Shown here: in pieces, positions 20,272 through 32,433 of the stretch
Layout: each line of letters begins with the position of its first letter
Position numbering within the stretch: position 1 is the stretch's first letter
DNA from: Phialocephala subalpina
Taxonomy: Eukaryota; Ascomycota; Leotiomycetes; Helotiales; Mollisiaceae
Assembly (NCBI GenBank): GCA_900073065.1
Contig: FJOG01000045.1
Coordinates: 81,116 to 145,115, forward strand
Length of the DNA stretch: 64,000 bases
Reading direction: 5' to 3'
Program-made: the position numbers and the translations under genes
Notes under the pieces: model-generated
What the model was told of the DNA's origin: nothing
The model's database searches: none
Seen by the model: the letters and a program-made list of their open reading frames with translations, nothing else

Positions 20272-23200
20272 ATGGTCAGTTTCCAACGTCGCAAATATGC
20301 TGTAGGCATTCTAATTTGGTTTTAGGCAAGCTTCACAGCCCTGAATATCATACCAGATGAGCACATCGATGACGAGGTTGATAACACGAGAGAATTACAG
20401 GTTGGTGACCTTGGGCATGTGGGAAAACCAGAACTAATTCCTCTGCAGATAGAAGACGCTCTGAAAATATACCAAGCCGCCCTCAAGCTCCATTCCCAAG
20501 GACCCGCATTCTATCCCGATGCTGCGGCAGCATATACGAAGCTGTTCACTTCCGAAATCTTCAAGTACCCTGAGAGCGAGAGCGAGTTCACGCGAATAGA
20601 CAACAATCCGGAACTGGAATACTCAGATGCATACCCTCTCGGCCTTGATGTTGGAGCTGGCGGGGTGGAAGGCGCCCAAACTCTGCCGCAGATTCTATAC
20701 CTGGCATATAAGAACCATGGCCAATTCATATTGGACTGTGTCAAGAGTCGGATTCGGTTGGAGCCTATGAACAAACCTGCCATCGATTATCAAGTTCGAG
20801 CTGCGATCGACAATTTTGCCCTCGCCCTCGCGAGTGACGAGTCCGACACCGAGTTATGGAGACGTGCTGCTAGGATAGGCTCGACTCTTGGAAGCTCAAG
20901 GATCGCGAGATATTGCTTGGAAGCAGCAGTCGAGGTGGACGATGATCCGACTGTCGCTGAACTCGACCCTGCGGCTTTAGAGGAGGGCTTCGCCGGTGAG
21001 CAGTTGAAGGAGCGCCTGGAGGTTCTTGGGGACGAAACCGCTTTGTCTCATCCGATCATGGCACCATTTGAGAAGAAGATCATGCCGGCGTTTTTGATGA
21101 AACATATGGATCCGTACCCCTTTCTACCAGATTCAACAAAGGTTCTTCGAGACGATTCGGATCATGTTGAGAGGCCGGAAATCGTACAGCCACGCGAGAT
21201 CATTAGGGTTGAGGCTCGCACCTGGACTGCTCTTGGCAGCAAATTATGCGATGAATTTCTAGCGACTATCAGCCCCATCTTTACCGGTAGAACCACGGGC
21301 ATCATCGTCAATGTCCCTCCAGAGGTAGAACATGACCTACCAACCACGGAGGCTGAAGCGGTACAGAATAATAGTACTACCGATGACCAAGTCATGAAGG
21401 ATGTACCAATCACGGAATCGCCAACAGCTGAAGGCAGTGAAGCGGCCAACGCTACACCTGTCACCGAAAAGCCAGAAGAGCAGGAAGTAGAAGTCGTCAC
21501 TACGACCACAACTGTACCTTTAGCAGATGAACCACGTCAGTCAAGTGTCTCTTTGCCTACGAGGAAGCGTTCACAATCAGCAGCTGGGTTGCGAGAAACT
21601 CCGGACGATGATAGCGGCACGCAAAAACGAAGCAAGCGTATTCGCAATCGCGACAACACAGCAGAGGGATCTACTGACCCTGCGACTCAATACGCAGAGC
21701 AGCTGAAAGGGTTCCAGAGAGCGGATGAAGATGCTTTTAAGTTTGTTGGGGGGCTGCTTCACAAGCTGGGTGTGGATGATCTTGGAACTCTCCCGGACCT
21801 ACAAGAAGCTCTTTCAGCCGAGGAGAAGACCGACCCAGCTGAAGTTGTGGAAAATACAGTGGTGCGAGATCTTCGGGACATTCTCCGAACGTGGGACGAT
21901 GCCAAAGCTTCTGAATTCATCAATGGTAATGCAGCGGATATATTGGGCTCCTCTGTCAGCAGCGCAAATGCTGGTCTGGCCGCCTTCCTCGAGCACTCCA
22001 AGAGTGGTCCACAAAAGCTGAGCAGTTTGCCGATGTTTGCAGAGGCCGACGGGATCACCGAATACGTCGCCAACGTGGATGCTTCATGGATGCCTTTGCA
22101 AGATATTGTTTGGGAGTACATATGCATTGTGCTGGCATCATATCGCACAGCCTTGTGGCAGGAATCACTGAAGATTGTCATAGTACGGCTGATCAGCTTT
22201 CTGGACTGCGATATCTTCAATCGCATTCAGCTCGAGATGGAGCTCGCACGATCCGGTTCTGACGACTTGCAAAAATTGCAGGACTTGGCTGAAACTCTGT
22301 TTGAGCTCCACATCGACATTTATTGTCGAATTACAAATCCAAACAGCGTCGTTCCGTATGAGACACGCCTTACCACGAAGGAAAGGCTTGATCGATGGGC
22401 CGACCTCGCTGCTTATGTTGTTCGGTCTAGAAATGCGTCAACAACCGATGACCTATCGCTTCGATATCTTTGGGCTTCGGTATTTTATGCTACCATGGCT
22501 GATAATGTGTCGAGAGAGCATAAGGTTCTCTTATGGTCTGATCTACAAGCTCTGCTGGAAGAGTCTGGGAAGCCGGTGATTGAACTTCAAAACAATGCTG
22601 TCATGGCAGACATCTCGGTGGCGGCGGCCGAACGCGAAGTCTCAAAGCTGACAACCATGGACTTCTTCTTCAATCTATTCCAGACCGACCGATCAGATCC
22701 AGTCGCCATCATCGAGACCCTGGAGCCTGTGCTCGATCCCGAATCTGCTTGCGCTGCTCCCGAGACAGAAGCCACCGGTGGTACCGAAGTTGTCGACGCT
22801 ATTGACAGTACTCCAGCTGCTTTGAGAGATATGTGGAAGTTTTTGCAGACTGGCAGCACATCTCTCCGCTTGTTTCTGTGGCAGAGACTGAACGAGGCGT
22901 ATGGCAGTATTGGGTACTCCACGAAGGTCTTCTCCTGCAACCTCAAGAGCATTGAAGTCATAGTCAGCGCTCTGAGATCCGCAGACTTTTCTGATCAGCC
23001 AGTCGAGCGTCGTCATAACCGCCTGCTGACCTGGTTCAAAGCATTGGATGATCTTCTCGTCAAGGCATTGACTCTGGCGCTCAACGATGCAGCAGCGTGC
23101 TTCGAGATCATTGATGATCGCCACATAAAGTCTACCTGCAGTACCCTGGCGCAGCTCACTCGCATACTCCACGCGGCTTCGCTGTTCGACGACGAGATCC

Positions 23201-26048
23201 GAGTGGGGATGACGCCCTTGCCCAACACACCTGCTTACGCACCCCATGGAACATTCTCTACCTTCACAACCAAGCTTCGTGAAATGCAAGTGCGGACGTG
23301 GGCACTGCAATACACTCTGATCAAGGAAGCCATGTCTCAGAATCGAGAGTTGTTCCTCACTCCAGATAATGATCTTGCAGACTACCTTGCTCTGGTTCAT
23401 TATGCATTGGGCATGCGAAAATCATGCAAAGCTTCGAACAAGATCTTCTTGAAGATGATGAAGGTCGAGATGATACGCTTCAAGCATATCGAAAGGTGGG
23501 AAGACTACTTGGGCCAAGTACTTTTCGATCTTTACGGTCTTCGCCTGGGTGTCGGAGTGTGTGAGCTGGAAGACCATAGCTGCCCGACCGAGCCACTAGA
23601 TCGGCGCACTGTTCTCAATATTGCCGACCAAGTCATTGTACTTGCAAATCGGATGCCACTGAAGGATTTGCTCAAGCACGAATTGAAGGGCAGCATTGAG
23701 AAGATGCAGACAGCTGTAGGTCTCGCGAAACATACGCCACACATGATGCACAATCTTCGAAACTATACGGAATACTTGAAGACCTCTCTACGGCCTCTCG
23801 ATATGTACAAGGCCTGGAAGGGTCAGGTCCTCGTCGATTCGATTCCGATCAATGCCCCCGAAACTCCACTCGCTGACAAAGGCTGGTATTTCTTGCTTGG
23901 CATGATCAACCTGACCAAATTCCGTCAACAAAAGCGACTCGGACCAGGTGCTCAAACGGATGATCTTAAAGTTGGTGTTTCCTTCTTAAGGCTACAGTTA
24001 CAATTCACGGCAGAGCATTGGGAGACCTGGTATCGACTTGCACAATGCTTTGATTTCGAGCTCGAGGAAGAGGTGTTGTGGAGTGCGGACAAGATCAACA
24101 ATCATCGAGCAGAATTAACGAAACTTCAACGCAGTGCGATACATTGTTATATCATGGCGTTATCTACGGCGGTCCGCAATGCCGATGATTCATTTGCAAC
24201 GGCCGAGAAGTTGTCTGAAATGTACTATGACTTTGGCATGCGCATCTATTCGTCCTCACGAGAACCTTTTGGCATGGAACCTTTCTGGGTTGATGAATAC
24301 GAGAAGCATATGAGTGGGGCAGCTGGCATGTACAAGAAACCTCTTCACGAAGAGTTGACTAGATTTCGGGCCTGGAAATATGCGGCGAAGCTCTTCAGAG
24401 AGTCGCTCAGAGACCGACCCAATCATTGGATGTGAGTATCACTGACAGATCTTCATGTGAATATTCTAACATTGGTAGGGCTCACTTCATGCTTGGCAAA
24501 TGCCTGTGGAAGATGTTCTGCAAAGCCGACGAAGAATGGGACGAGAAGCTCAGAGCTACTAGACCTTCCGTGGAGTTGGTACTCCGTGCCTTCGTGAATG
24601 CTATAAAGCACGTTCCAAAGCCGAGAGACAGCCGCCAAGAACCCATTCTGGAGCCTCACTACAAACTTGTTTCCATCGTCCACAAACTAGTCATTATGCG
24701 AGCAATGAATCCCCAAGCCGCCGCAGACCTGCTCCAGCAGCAGCCGTTCGCCATCCGCAAGGGGGAAGAGGTCAAGATCGACCATCAGGATGACTGGGAG
24801 CCTTTTGTGCTGGAGAGTTTGCAGCATCTACGCAATTCCGACAAGCAGCATTGGCACCATCGCATGGTTGCACGAGCTGCCAACATCGTGTACGACGAGG
24901 AGCATCCTGAATTCATTCCCGCTCAAGCAGCGAAGCTTCAGTTCCGAGAATCAATCTTCACGAAGACGATGCATATTCAGGTCTGGAAACCTGAAGCAGA
25001 ACGTCCAGGCAGGCATTGTGTCTACATGGAACGATATGTACATTATATGACCAAGCTCCTTTGGATCACGAACGACAAACCCAGCATGGAGGCACTGGTG
25101 AAGCGCGTTCGCAAGAAGGGCAACGACTTTCATAAATTCGAGAAAGTATGGACCGAGGCTTGCAATACATACCTGAAGATGATTCGTCGCTCGTCAAACA
25201 TACCTCCGAGCATGGATGACGTGTTCAAAAATGTCTCCCACGAAGAATTCGAAATTCTTGGCGATCGACTCACAACCTGGATGGCTGATCCGCAGATACA
25301 ACACCCAGCTCTTGAAGCTCTCCGCGAATCCAGCGAGCTCAAGAAACTCAATGCAGGAATGATGAGGTCAACACCAATCGATGACCTTATCAACGACTCT
25401 TGGGCTGTACTCTACACCCAGGTTGCTAAGAACATTCCTGGCCCCGATCCGACATCTTTGGCATCAGCGCAGACTGATGGAGCATCTTCGCCTCCCGCAA
25501 CTGCAGTCGTCAGAGCCATGGGTCCAATGAGCCTCAACAATCTGGTCATGGATATGAATGGCACCCAAATACCTGTTCCCGTCACCATCGCAGGCTCAGA
25601 ACCATCAAGACCCCGAAAGCCAGGTATCAGCAGACGCGATGTCCTAAAACGAGCCGAACTGGCCGTCAGCAAGATTCCAGATATTCCACGTCCCGCAGCA
25701 CCTTCGCATAACTCGAGACCTAGAGCCTCAGAGCCATCATCCAACATGATCCTAGGTTCTAACGCAGAGCAAGAGCAGCATCAGAGAAGTACTAGCGTCT
25801 CAACGCCACAAGTTGAAGACCAGTCGATTCAGACTGAAAACGAGCAAGCAGGGCAAGAGGAGAAACAGGAGGAGCAGGAGAGTGAGAGAGGGAGTGTGCA
25901 CGATAGTGCGGATGATGAGAGTGATCTTAGCGATGTGCCAGACATGGACGATGTTGATTCGGCTACGATATTCCCGAATTTGATGAGGAGAGAGGGCGCG
26001 GCGGGGAGTAGTGGTGGTGAGGGTGGGAGCGGGTCTGCGAAGGACTGA
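20272..26048 (+). CDS. hir3: Histone transcription regulator 3 homolog (HIR complex subunit Hir3/CABIN1-like)
   Basis: Hir3 scaffolds the HIR histone H3-H4 chaperone for replication-independent nucleosome assembly and histone gene repression. Exon 1 is only the ATG (20272-20274). Intron 20275-20325 (CTAAT branch) leads to ASFTALNIIPDEHIDDEVD, the conserved Hir3 N-terminus. A second intron (24432-24478, GTGAGT, CTAAC) rejoins NHWM to AHFMLGKCLWKM. The product is about 1892 aa, usual for the family. TPR-like helices occur at both ends (ALKIYQAALKLHSQGPAFYP; AAKLFRESLRDRPN). A low-complexity acidic/Thr insert near 310-430 contains a basic patch (QKRSKRIRNRD) that could be a nuclear signal. The C-terminus is disordered and acidic (SDLSDVPDMDDVDSATIFPN). 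Convergent with the esterase gene. Confidence 0.93.
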
Positions 26049-26495
26049 TTTGCAAAATTGCTGCAAACAGACTGTATGGATAAGGTGACTAGATCTAGGG
26101 CTGCATTTGCTGATGGCGTTTCAAGGCTGCTCAATACCCAGGAAATGTCACTTGTATGGATAAAGGGTGCGCTCGGAAATGGATTTGGCTCTGTGTATCA
26201 TAGCGAAGAATTGATAGAAATTTGCACAACAGGCCTGGCGTTTCGGTGGGCAAGGTGAAGCTGAAGTTGATGAGCTAGCTGCCCACCAGGTATCTCCTTT
26301 CGATGCTTTGGCGGTTTGATAAGATGTTCCGCTCGAGCTAGGACATAATTGTCACCAAAAGTCCCGACTCGACTCCAGACATCTTCAAGACTACATAACC
26401 TATGTTCATTCTCTACGAAGTATGTACAAACAAACAAACAAATATCTACAAGAACTTTCCCACACTTCCTATACTCTGCCATTACCGACCTAACT
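26049..26495. other. convergent 3' region
   Basis: About 450 bp between the stop codons of hir3 (plus) and the esterase (minus). No gene is seen; it should hold both polyadenylation signals. Confidence 0.4.
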
Positions 26496-27650
26496 TCACA
26501 AGCACTGCGAGTAATAAGCATTAGAATACGTACACGTCGACCCCGCAGCACAAGTCCCAGATCCCGTCCACGATATCCCACCACACTGTCCCCATTTCGG
26601 GATCGTCCCTCCAGCCGCTGCACTCGTCGTGCTCGTCACTGCCGTCGTAGTGGTCGAAGTCGGTGCGGTGCTCGAAGTTGAGGTTCCGCCGCCAGGGAAG
26701 AGAGAGCCGGTGATTCCAAACCAGTCCAAAACAGCACTTTCGTGGACGGGAACAGTATGTCCGACGCCCACGGCAGAGTAGGCGACGTATTTGGTACCGT
26801 CGCCGTAGATCATTTGGGTGTAGTTTGGGTCAGGGGTGTTGGTGTTGTTTTTTGTCCAGGTGACGCCTAGGACGTTTGACCCTGTTTTTGTCAGTATTGG
26901 AGGAGGATAGGAGGAGGGGAAGACGGGAGGAAGGGGTAAATACGCACATTCTTTGTTTTCTTCGATGAGGTTTTGGTAGTAGAGTGTGGTGTCGACAGTC
27001 CCATGCCACATCTGCAGCCTCGGTCTTGCCCCGGTGTACCCTGGGTATCCAGCTCTTACTTCATCCCCCCATTCCTGGGCAGTCTTGATCAACTCCCCAG
27101 TAGCACACTGCGAATTCCAAGCCGAACTGCCAGCAAAACATCCATACGGCACACCCGAGAAGGCCGCTCCAGCAACAAACAGATCCGGATACGATCCGGC
27201 CAGCACATTGGTCATCATCGCCCCCGAACTCGTTCCCGTCATGAAAATTCGCGAAGCATCAGCGCCGTATGTGCTGATAGTATATCTCACCATGGACGCG
27301 ATTCCGAGGGAGTCGCCGCCTGCATTATGGGTTAGGGTGGCGGTGGAAGCGACATCCCAGCAGCCTCCTGAGGTGGGAGCGTTGGGGTAGATTACTATGA
27401 AGCCATGTTGATCGGCGAGGGTTGCGTATTGGGTTCCTGAGAAGTAGGCTTGCGCTGTTCCTGTGCAGTAGTGCATTGCTACAATGACGGCGGGGTTGGC
27501 GGTTACGGAGGCAGGTATATAGATATAGAAACCGACATTTGTGGGGTTTGATCCGAAGTTAGTTGTGATTTGTTGGAGAGAGGCAGCTGCTGCTGTGCTT
27601 GCTATCAGAGTCAGGGCCAAGAGGCCTCGAGTGAGGGTCGAGAAACGCAT
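26496..27650 (-). CDS. secreted CE1 carbohydrate esterase (acetylxylan/feruloyl esterase type) with C-terminal CBM1
   Basis: Removes acetyl or feruloyl groups from plant xylan. The start [10 protein letters not shown] at 27650 gives a clean signal peptide (cleavage near [10 protein letters not shown]); an upstream in-frame ATG at 27683 would spoil it. One in-frame intron (26882-26947, 66 nt, GTGCGT...ACAG) joins ENKE to WSNVLGVTW. Without the intron the protein is about 362 aa. The alpha/beta hydrolase/PHB-depolymerase fold shows [19 protein letters not shown], the nucleophile elbow GTSSG (Ser about 141), the Asp region [10 protein letters not shown] and the His region [13 protein letters not shown] Ser/Thr-rich linker ([20 protein letters not shown]) leads to a fungal cellulose-binding module with its Cys pattern ([26 protein letters not shown]). 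Acetylxylan esterase is slightly favoured. Confidence 0.93.
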   Translation of the reverse strand: MRFSTLTRGLLALTLIASTAAAASLQQITTNFGSNPTNVGFYIYIPASVTANPAVIVAMHYCTGTAQAYFSGTQYATLADQHGFIVIYPNAPTSGGCWDVASTATLTHNAGGDSLGIASMVRYTISTYGADASRIFMTGTSSGAMMTNVLAGSYPDLFVAGAAFSGVPYGCFAGSSAWNSQCATGELIKTAQEWGDEVRAGYPGYTGARPRLQMWHGTVDTTLYYQNLIEENKECAYLPLPPVFPSSYPPPILTKTGSNVLGVTWTKNNTNTPDPNYTQMIYGDGTKYVAYSAVGVGHTVPVHESAVLDWFGITGSLFPGGGTSTSSTAPTSTTTTAVTSTTSAAAGGTIPKWGQCGGISWTGSGTCAAGSTCTYSNAYYSQCL

Positions 27651-29513
27651 GGTGAAGGTTTTCGCTTTTGCTTGGGGATACAAATTGAAGTTCGGATCAC
27701 GGTTGAGAAGTCCTATTTATTTCCTTTTGAAGGGACAGTTTCCCTCAACCTTTCATCTAAATAAGCTTTTTCTCTTCCGTTTCTCCATTTTCGTGAGAAT
27801 AGCCAGAAGTTACCCCTTGCACCCTCCCACATCTTCTGGGGAAGCGCGAGGTCCAGGTGCAGCCACCATGGATCTTGAGAGGGGACTGCGCGTTCCCGAC
27901 AGGTACACCAGACTAGGGTTCCGGGACGTATTTTCCGAAATGAGGGGGGATGAGCTTGCGTTGTTTCCACGTGTTTGGGTAGATCAGATGATTTATGGTT
28001 AATTTGAAACGTAGATTGCCGAGCCGGCTATACACGAAACGACGGAAAGATTAATGCGGCTTGATATACCTGTACCCTTTTGGGATTTCTGGTCAAGCAA
28101 AGACCCTGGATTTGGATCTGGGGTAGTAGTGGATATCAGGCTGATCGGAATGTTGCCGGTGATGGCTTCCGCTTTCCTTGACTTACCGGGTACGGAAATT
28201 GTCTCCGGGTTGGTGGAACATTTACTACTGAGGTGCAAGCCGACCCCAGACATCTTACCTTCGGTTGTCCCTGTCGTGAAAGGCGAAGAAATATTTACAT
28301 TTCCTCTAGTACTGAACAACCCATGGCATCTGCACTGCGTTTCCAGTCTCCCAGCCTTTCTTGGACTTTGGCGCCGTCAAGACAGGGCCGCGCTAGCTGC
28401 TACTCTATTCACCCAAGTTTAGCAACAAGGACGCTCTCAGGTTCTTCGCATCACAAAATCCCTAGGGCCACGAACTCTACTTGTTCACAAATTACCGGTG
28501 TTTGAGATCTACAAATGCCCTACTAGGACCTAGGTAGCAGAAATTCTGACCGACTAGCCCGAAACATGAATTTTGATTGCCCAAAGAATGATATATAACT
28601 AGCATTTAGTACAACAATCCGGAAGGGCAGTAAAAGTGGCAATCTCGTTGAATCTCCCATTTATCAGTCAGAGATCACAAAAAAACCGACATCTCTTCTT
28701 GTCGCTCTCCCCTTTGTCCTATCGATTTTGCCCACCTGCATCGCTTATCAGTCGTATTTGTCTCTCACTCTACTCCAAGTATCATCTGAAACAATATTAC
28801 AATGTTCCAACGTCACTTGGAGCTTTACAGACCTTCTTCTTCTAGAATTATCGTCCATATTTCGTTTGGAGGCCAATTTTCACCAATCCGACCAACTTTT
28901 ACACACGAGCTGTGGCTTCCAATTAAACAAACCATTTGTCGTATTACTAGAGGCGTCAAATTTCTCTAAGGCTGCAGCGTGATTCATAATGTCCCTCGTG
29001 GTGCGGGTTATCGACGAGGTTGTCTGAAACTCGAACTATTAGTCTTCGACTTGGTGGGTTGAACTTACAGAGAGCTCTCAAATATCAAATGCTGTCACAT
29101 GGAAAATGCACAGAACTTCTATTAGCCAACGTTCAAATCGGCGGAAGTCATCTAAGTGTTTGAGTTCTTGGTAGGTTGCTGTGTCGTATGTTGGTACCGA
29201 ACATCACTAACTACGGGAGCTGCACTTTATTGAGCATACCAAACCCTGAAGCATCGTAAATCAATTAGACAGACCTAACAAGTGGAATTCTTTTGAAGAC
29301 TGGGAATATTTCATGTGGCATTGTGGTGCAAAGAAAGGCTTCAAAGGTGCTCATAATCAAGGATCTATCAAGGTTTATTTTCTATTAGTACATGATCTTC
29401 CCGGTTTTGAAGACCTTTAATCTCAAACACCTTCAGCAACAGTGCCATCCCCTCGAAGAAGCTCAGTCTCAATCTTCGCCAATAACGCAGCCATCTCCCT
29501 GACCCTCCTGTCC
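27651..29513. other. large intergenic region, nothing recognised
   Basis: About 1.86 kb. Short frames (up to 153 codons at 27541-28002, overlapping the esterase start) lack motifs and splice support. The esterase promoter lies at its left end. I see no element ends, tandem array or RNA gene. Confidence 0.35.
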
Positions 29514-31613
29514 TCAATTCTCAGCAATAATATCACCGCCCTGCTCTATCTCGGTGTTGTGCTCACTACCCTCTCCTTCAGTATCCTCAATATCCTCCTC
29601 ACCGACTTCAACCCCACCTTCATCCTCCGTATGCTCAATCTCCTGCTCAATAACTGCAACTCCTCCTTCATTTTCGTCATCATCGAAACCATCTCCATCC
29701 TCGCCATCATCGGCACTACTGTCTCCCTCATCGTCAGTAGCATTCTCTGTCCAGTCGTCATCCTCGGCATCCCCGACCTCAGGTGGTCCAACTTTCTCAC
29801 TGCCAGTCTGCTCAACGATACCATCTTCATTGAAACCGGATGTGAATTCTCTGAATCCATCCCAATCCTCAAGAATTTCCTCTTCACCTTCTTCTTGTTC
29901 TTCGGCGGGGATAGGAGTTGGTCTCCATCCTGGCGGAGCTGTTGCGTTGAGGAGTAAGATAGAAATTCTTGTGTATGGTACGCCGACCTTCTCTCGACGC
30001 AGTCTATCGAAGATGGCTGCAGCAGAGTCGTAGTCCGTATCGGAGCTGTCGTCTTCGACACCGCGTCTGCCCAGGTTTTCTCGCGCGTGGAGTTCAAGTG
30101 TCTCGAGATGTTCCAGATGGGTGCAGTAATAGAAGAAGCAGTTGACATCATCCTTGAAATTTTGTTAGATGACGGTACGTTCAGAAAAGCTATAGAATGC
30201 AAAGGGAGAAACAGTGTGGGGACAAGACAAGGAGACTTACATCGGGCTTAGACATGTCTAGATCCAAACTCAAATACTCTAGTCTGGTACATCGCTCGAT
30301 GAAGTTCATCAGTCCCTGGAAGGTTAGCATGCGGCAACGCCATCCAGCTCGAAGTTCCAACGTCCGGAGTGTGTATGCAGATGACCACAGGGCGGAGCTT
30401 GAGAGAACACTTTCCCATGCCTCGTAATCGAGCTTCAGATACGTCAGATTTCTGAGACCATCCAGAACCTTTGATAATTGTGCATGTAACCGATCTGCAG
30501 TATCCTCATTGTCCCAGAGATTGGCCACCTTTAACTCCTCCAACTTCAGAATGTGCTCATGATTTGCTGCCGCCAAGAAGTTCGAGACAAATAATGCGTT
30601 GCAACAGTCGAATGAAAGGCGTTTGAGCTTAGAAAAGTCGAACAACTGCTCGGTCTCCTCTCTGGAATGCGTCCACGGATAGTTCTCAAGCTCGAGCTTC
30701 TTCATGGGAGGGTAACGTCCACCAACAGGTACAAGTGTGATGCCTCGGTTTGGGCTCACCTCTAGTTGCAACAATTCGAGGAACTTCTCGGGAGCTGCTA
30801 TTGTGCGTGGGTATTGAGCGTAGACATCAGGCTGTGCCTCTCTTGCCGCGATGGGCTTGGCTCTTTTGTTGTTGTTTCCCTCCCAATCACTTGGGCTCTC
30901 TTCGACCATGAAACCATCCCTATGTGTCATGAATCGAACTCTCTTGCGATTGCGGTTCTTGTTCTTGATGAAGGCATCGACGTAGGTAGACGCGATACGA
31001 GCAACCTCACGCTCGAACTTCTCTCCTTCACCTGTGCCTACATCCCAACTTGTTCCATTAGCAGAATTCATTGAGGTGGTCATGGAAGGCTTACACAATG
31101 TATTCACATCTCTTGCAACCTAAGATCAGATCGTGTGTTGCTTGTTGGAACTCAGGCTTGTATAGAGGGGTAACTCGAAGGCAGATTGAATGGGTTTGCA
31201 TGTTTGCCTATTTGAAAGTAATATTAGTCAATGGCGGAGGTGGGAAGAGCAGAATTGCGACTAACCACAATCTGAGAACTTGCAGGGGTTTCGATAAGTC
31301 TCTTCATGGATAGTGCAGAGCTGAGTTCTACAGTCTCGTATACTAGAGGAGTGATGATGGCGTTGAACTTTTGGCACACCCGACGCATATCTCCCAGCCA
31401 CCTATAGAATTGATGGGGTCCCTTCCAACCGTCTCTCTTGTGTTGCTCCTCTACCTCCTTATACTCCTCATCAAACTCTCCGTTCTCGAAGGCATCGCGA
31501 AGCTTTGAAAACTGTTTAATTTGTGCTGCTCAATGCGAACATGGGCCCCAAGAGCTTACCTGTCTCACAAAGATAATAAACCAAACATCCGCTGGCAGTG
31601 GCGGTAAATCCAT
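29514..31613 (-). CDS. F-box protein with LRR-like middle and long acidic C-terminus
   Basis: Likely substrate receptor of an SCF ubiquitin ligase. The N-terminus MDLPPLPADVWFIIFVRQ is the F-box start. An alternative start lies at 31670. Introns with matching phase: 31512-31559, 31208-31265, 31038-31107 (GTGAAT donor) and 30153-30240. The product is about 611 aa. After the F-box comes the family block WLGDMRRVCQKFNAIITPL followed by VYETVEL, then LRR-like segments (FSKLKRLSFDCC, LKLEELKVANLWD, LRNLTYLKLDYEAW, LRTLELRAGWRC, RLEYLSLDLDMSKPD). The last exon continues as DDVNCFFYYCTHLEHLETLE and then becomes extremely acidic for about 130 residues. Antisense open frames over this tail are artefacts of its codon bias. 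It is related to the divergent gene at 32434-34345. Confidence 0.82.
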
Positions 31614-32433
31614 TGCAGATTTTTTCGCATTTGGAGATGGTCCAAGGAGGACTAGCTGTCTGTCGAACATATCGAATTCGTGTAAGATCTTCCTGCGCGC
31701 ACCAAGCAGTGTTGAAGAGTGGATGGGTTGGCGATTTATTGAAAGTGAAATAAGGTCAGGAAGATCGAAAGAGGAGCTGGAAAACGCGTTCGCGCTACGC
31801 ACGAGGCTGTAAGTTCTTAGAGCCGGATGTTTTGATTCCGTCTACCGATCGGCAATACAAGCCGCTCATACGACATTACTTCTCCTCAACACCTCTTTGA
31901 ACCTGACGTTCTTGTTTATTGTGACATCAAAGAACCTATGCCGACTGCAAAGTGATAATTACTTAAATTTTCACATAGAATCATTTTTAATATGGAGTAT
32001 AGGGCCTCTTTAAAGGATTACTTTGAAGACTCTGCTTTATCTTGCAATAGTCGACTTCGATCTCTGCTATTTGATATACCACATTTCTCAAGGTAAGTCA
32101 TTGGTCTGATATAGTCTGAGAAGTGTACCAGAAAGCGCATGCTTGAGACTCAATGAACTACTTGTACACGAGTGTAAACATTCTTCGCCAAAGTCTATGC
32201 TGTAACATAGAAAGCAGAGGAGCCGGTGTTTACCCGTGACTTTTATAGAGATGCCAGAAGGTCAGACGAAATATAGCCTCGTCTTTAGCTCCCAGCGGCC
32301 TATCGCGATATGGTCTTTGTCTAATTTCCAACCGGGTGAGACTTTTCCCTCCTTAACATGAACCTCTTTCACGAATTGCTTTGCACCAAATACCCTTACT
32401 CTTAGCACAACGAGTTGCGCAATTTTGAGCAAG
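31614..32433. promoter_or_regulatory. shared upstream region of two divergent F-box genes
   Basis: 820 bp separate the two start codons of the head-to-head F-box genes, so both promoters lie here. No specific motif is claimed. Confidence 0.4.

Noticed and set aside
29442..30033. Two long plus-strand frames (171 and 159 codons), Ser/Leu-rich
   Set aside because: They are antisense to the acidic tail of the F-box protein; GAT/GAA/GAG-rich coding leaves the other strand free of stops.
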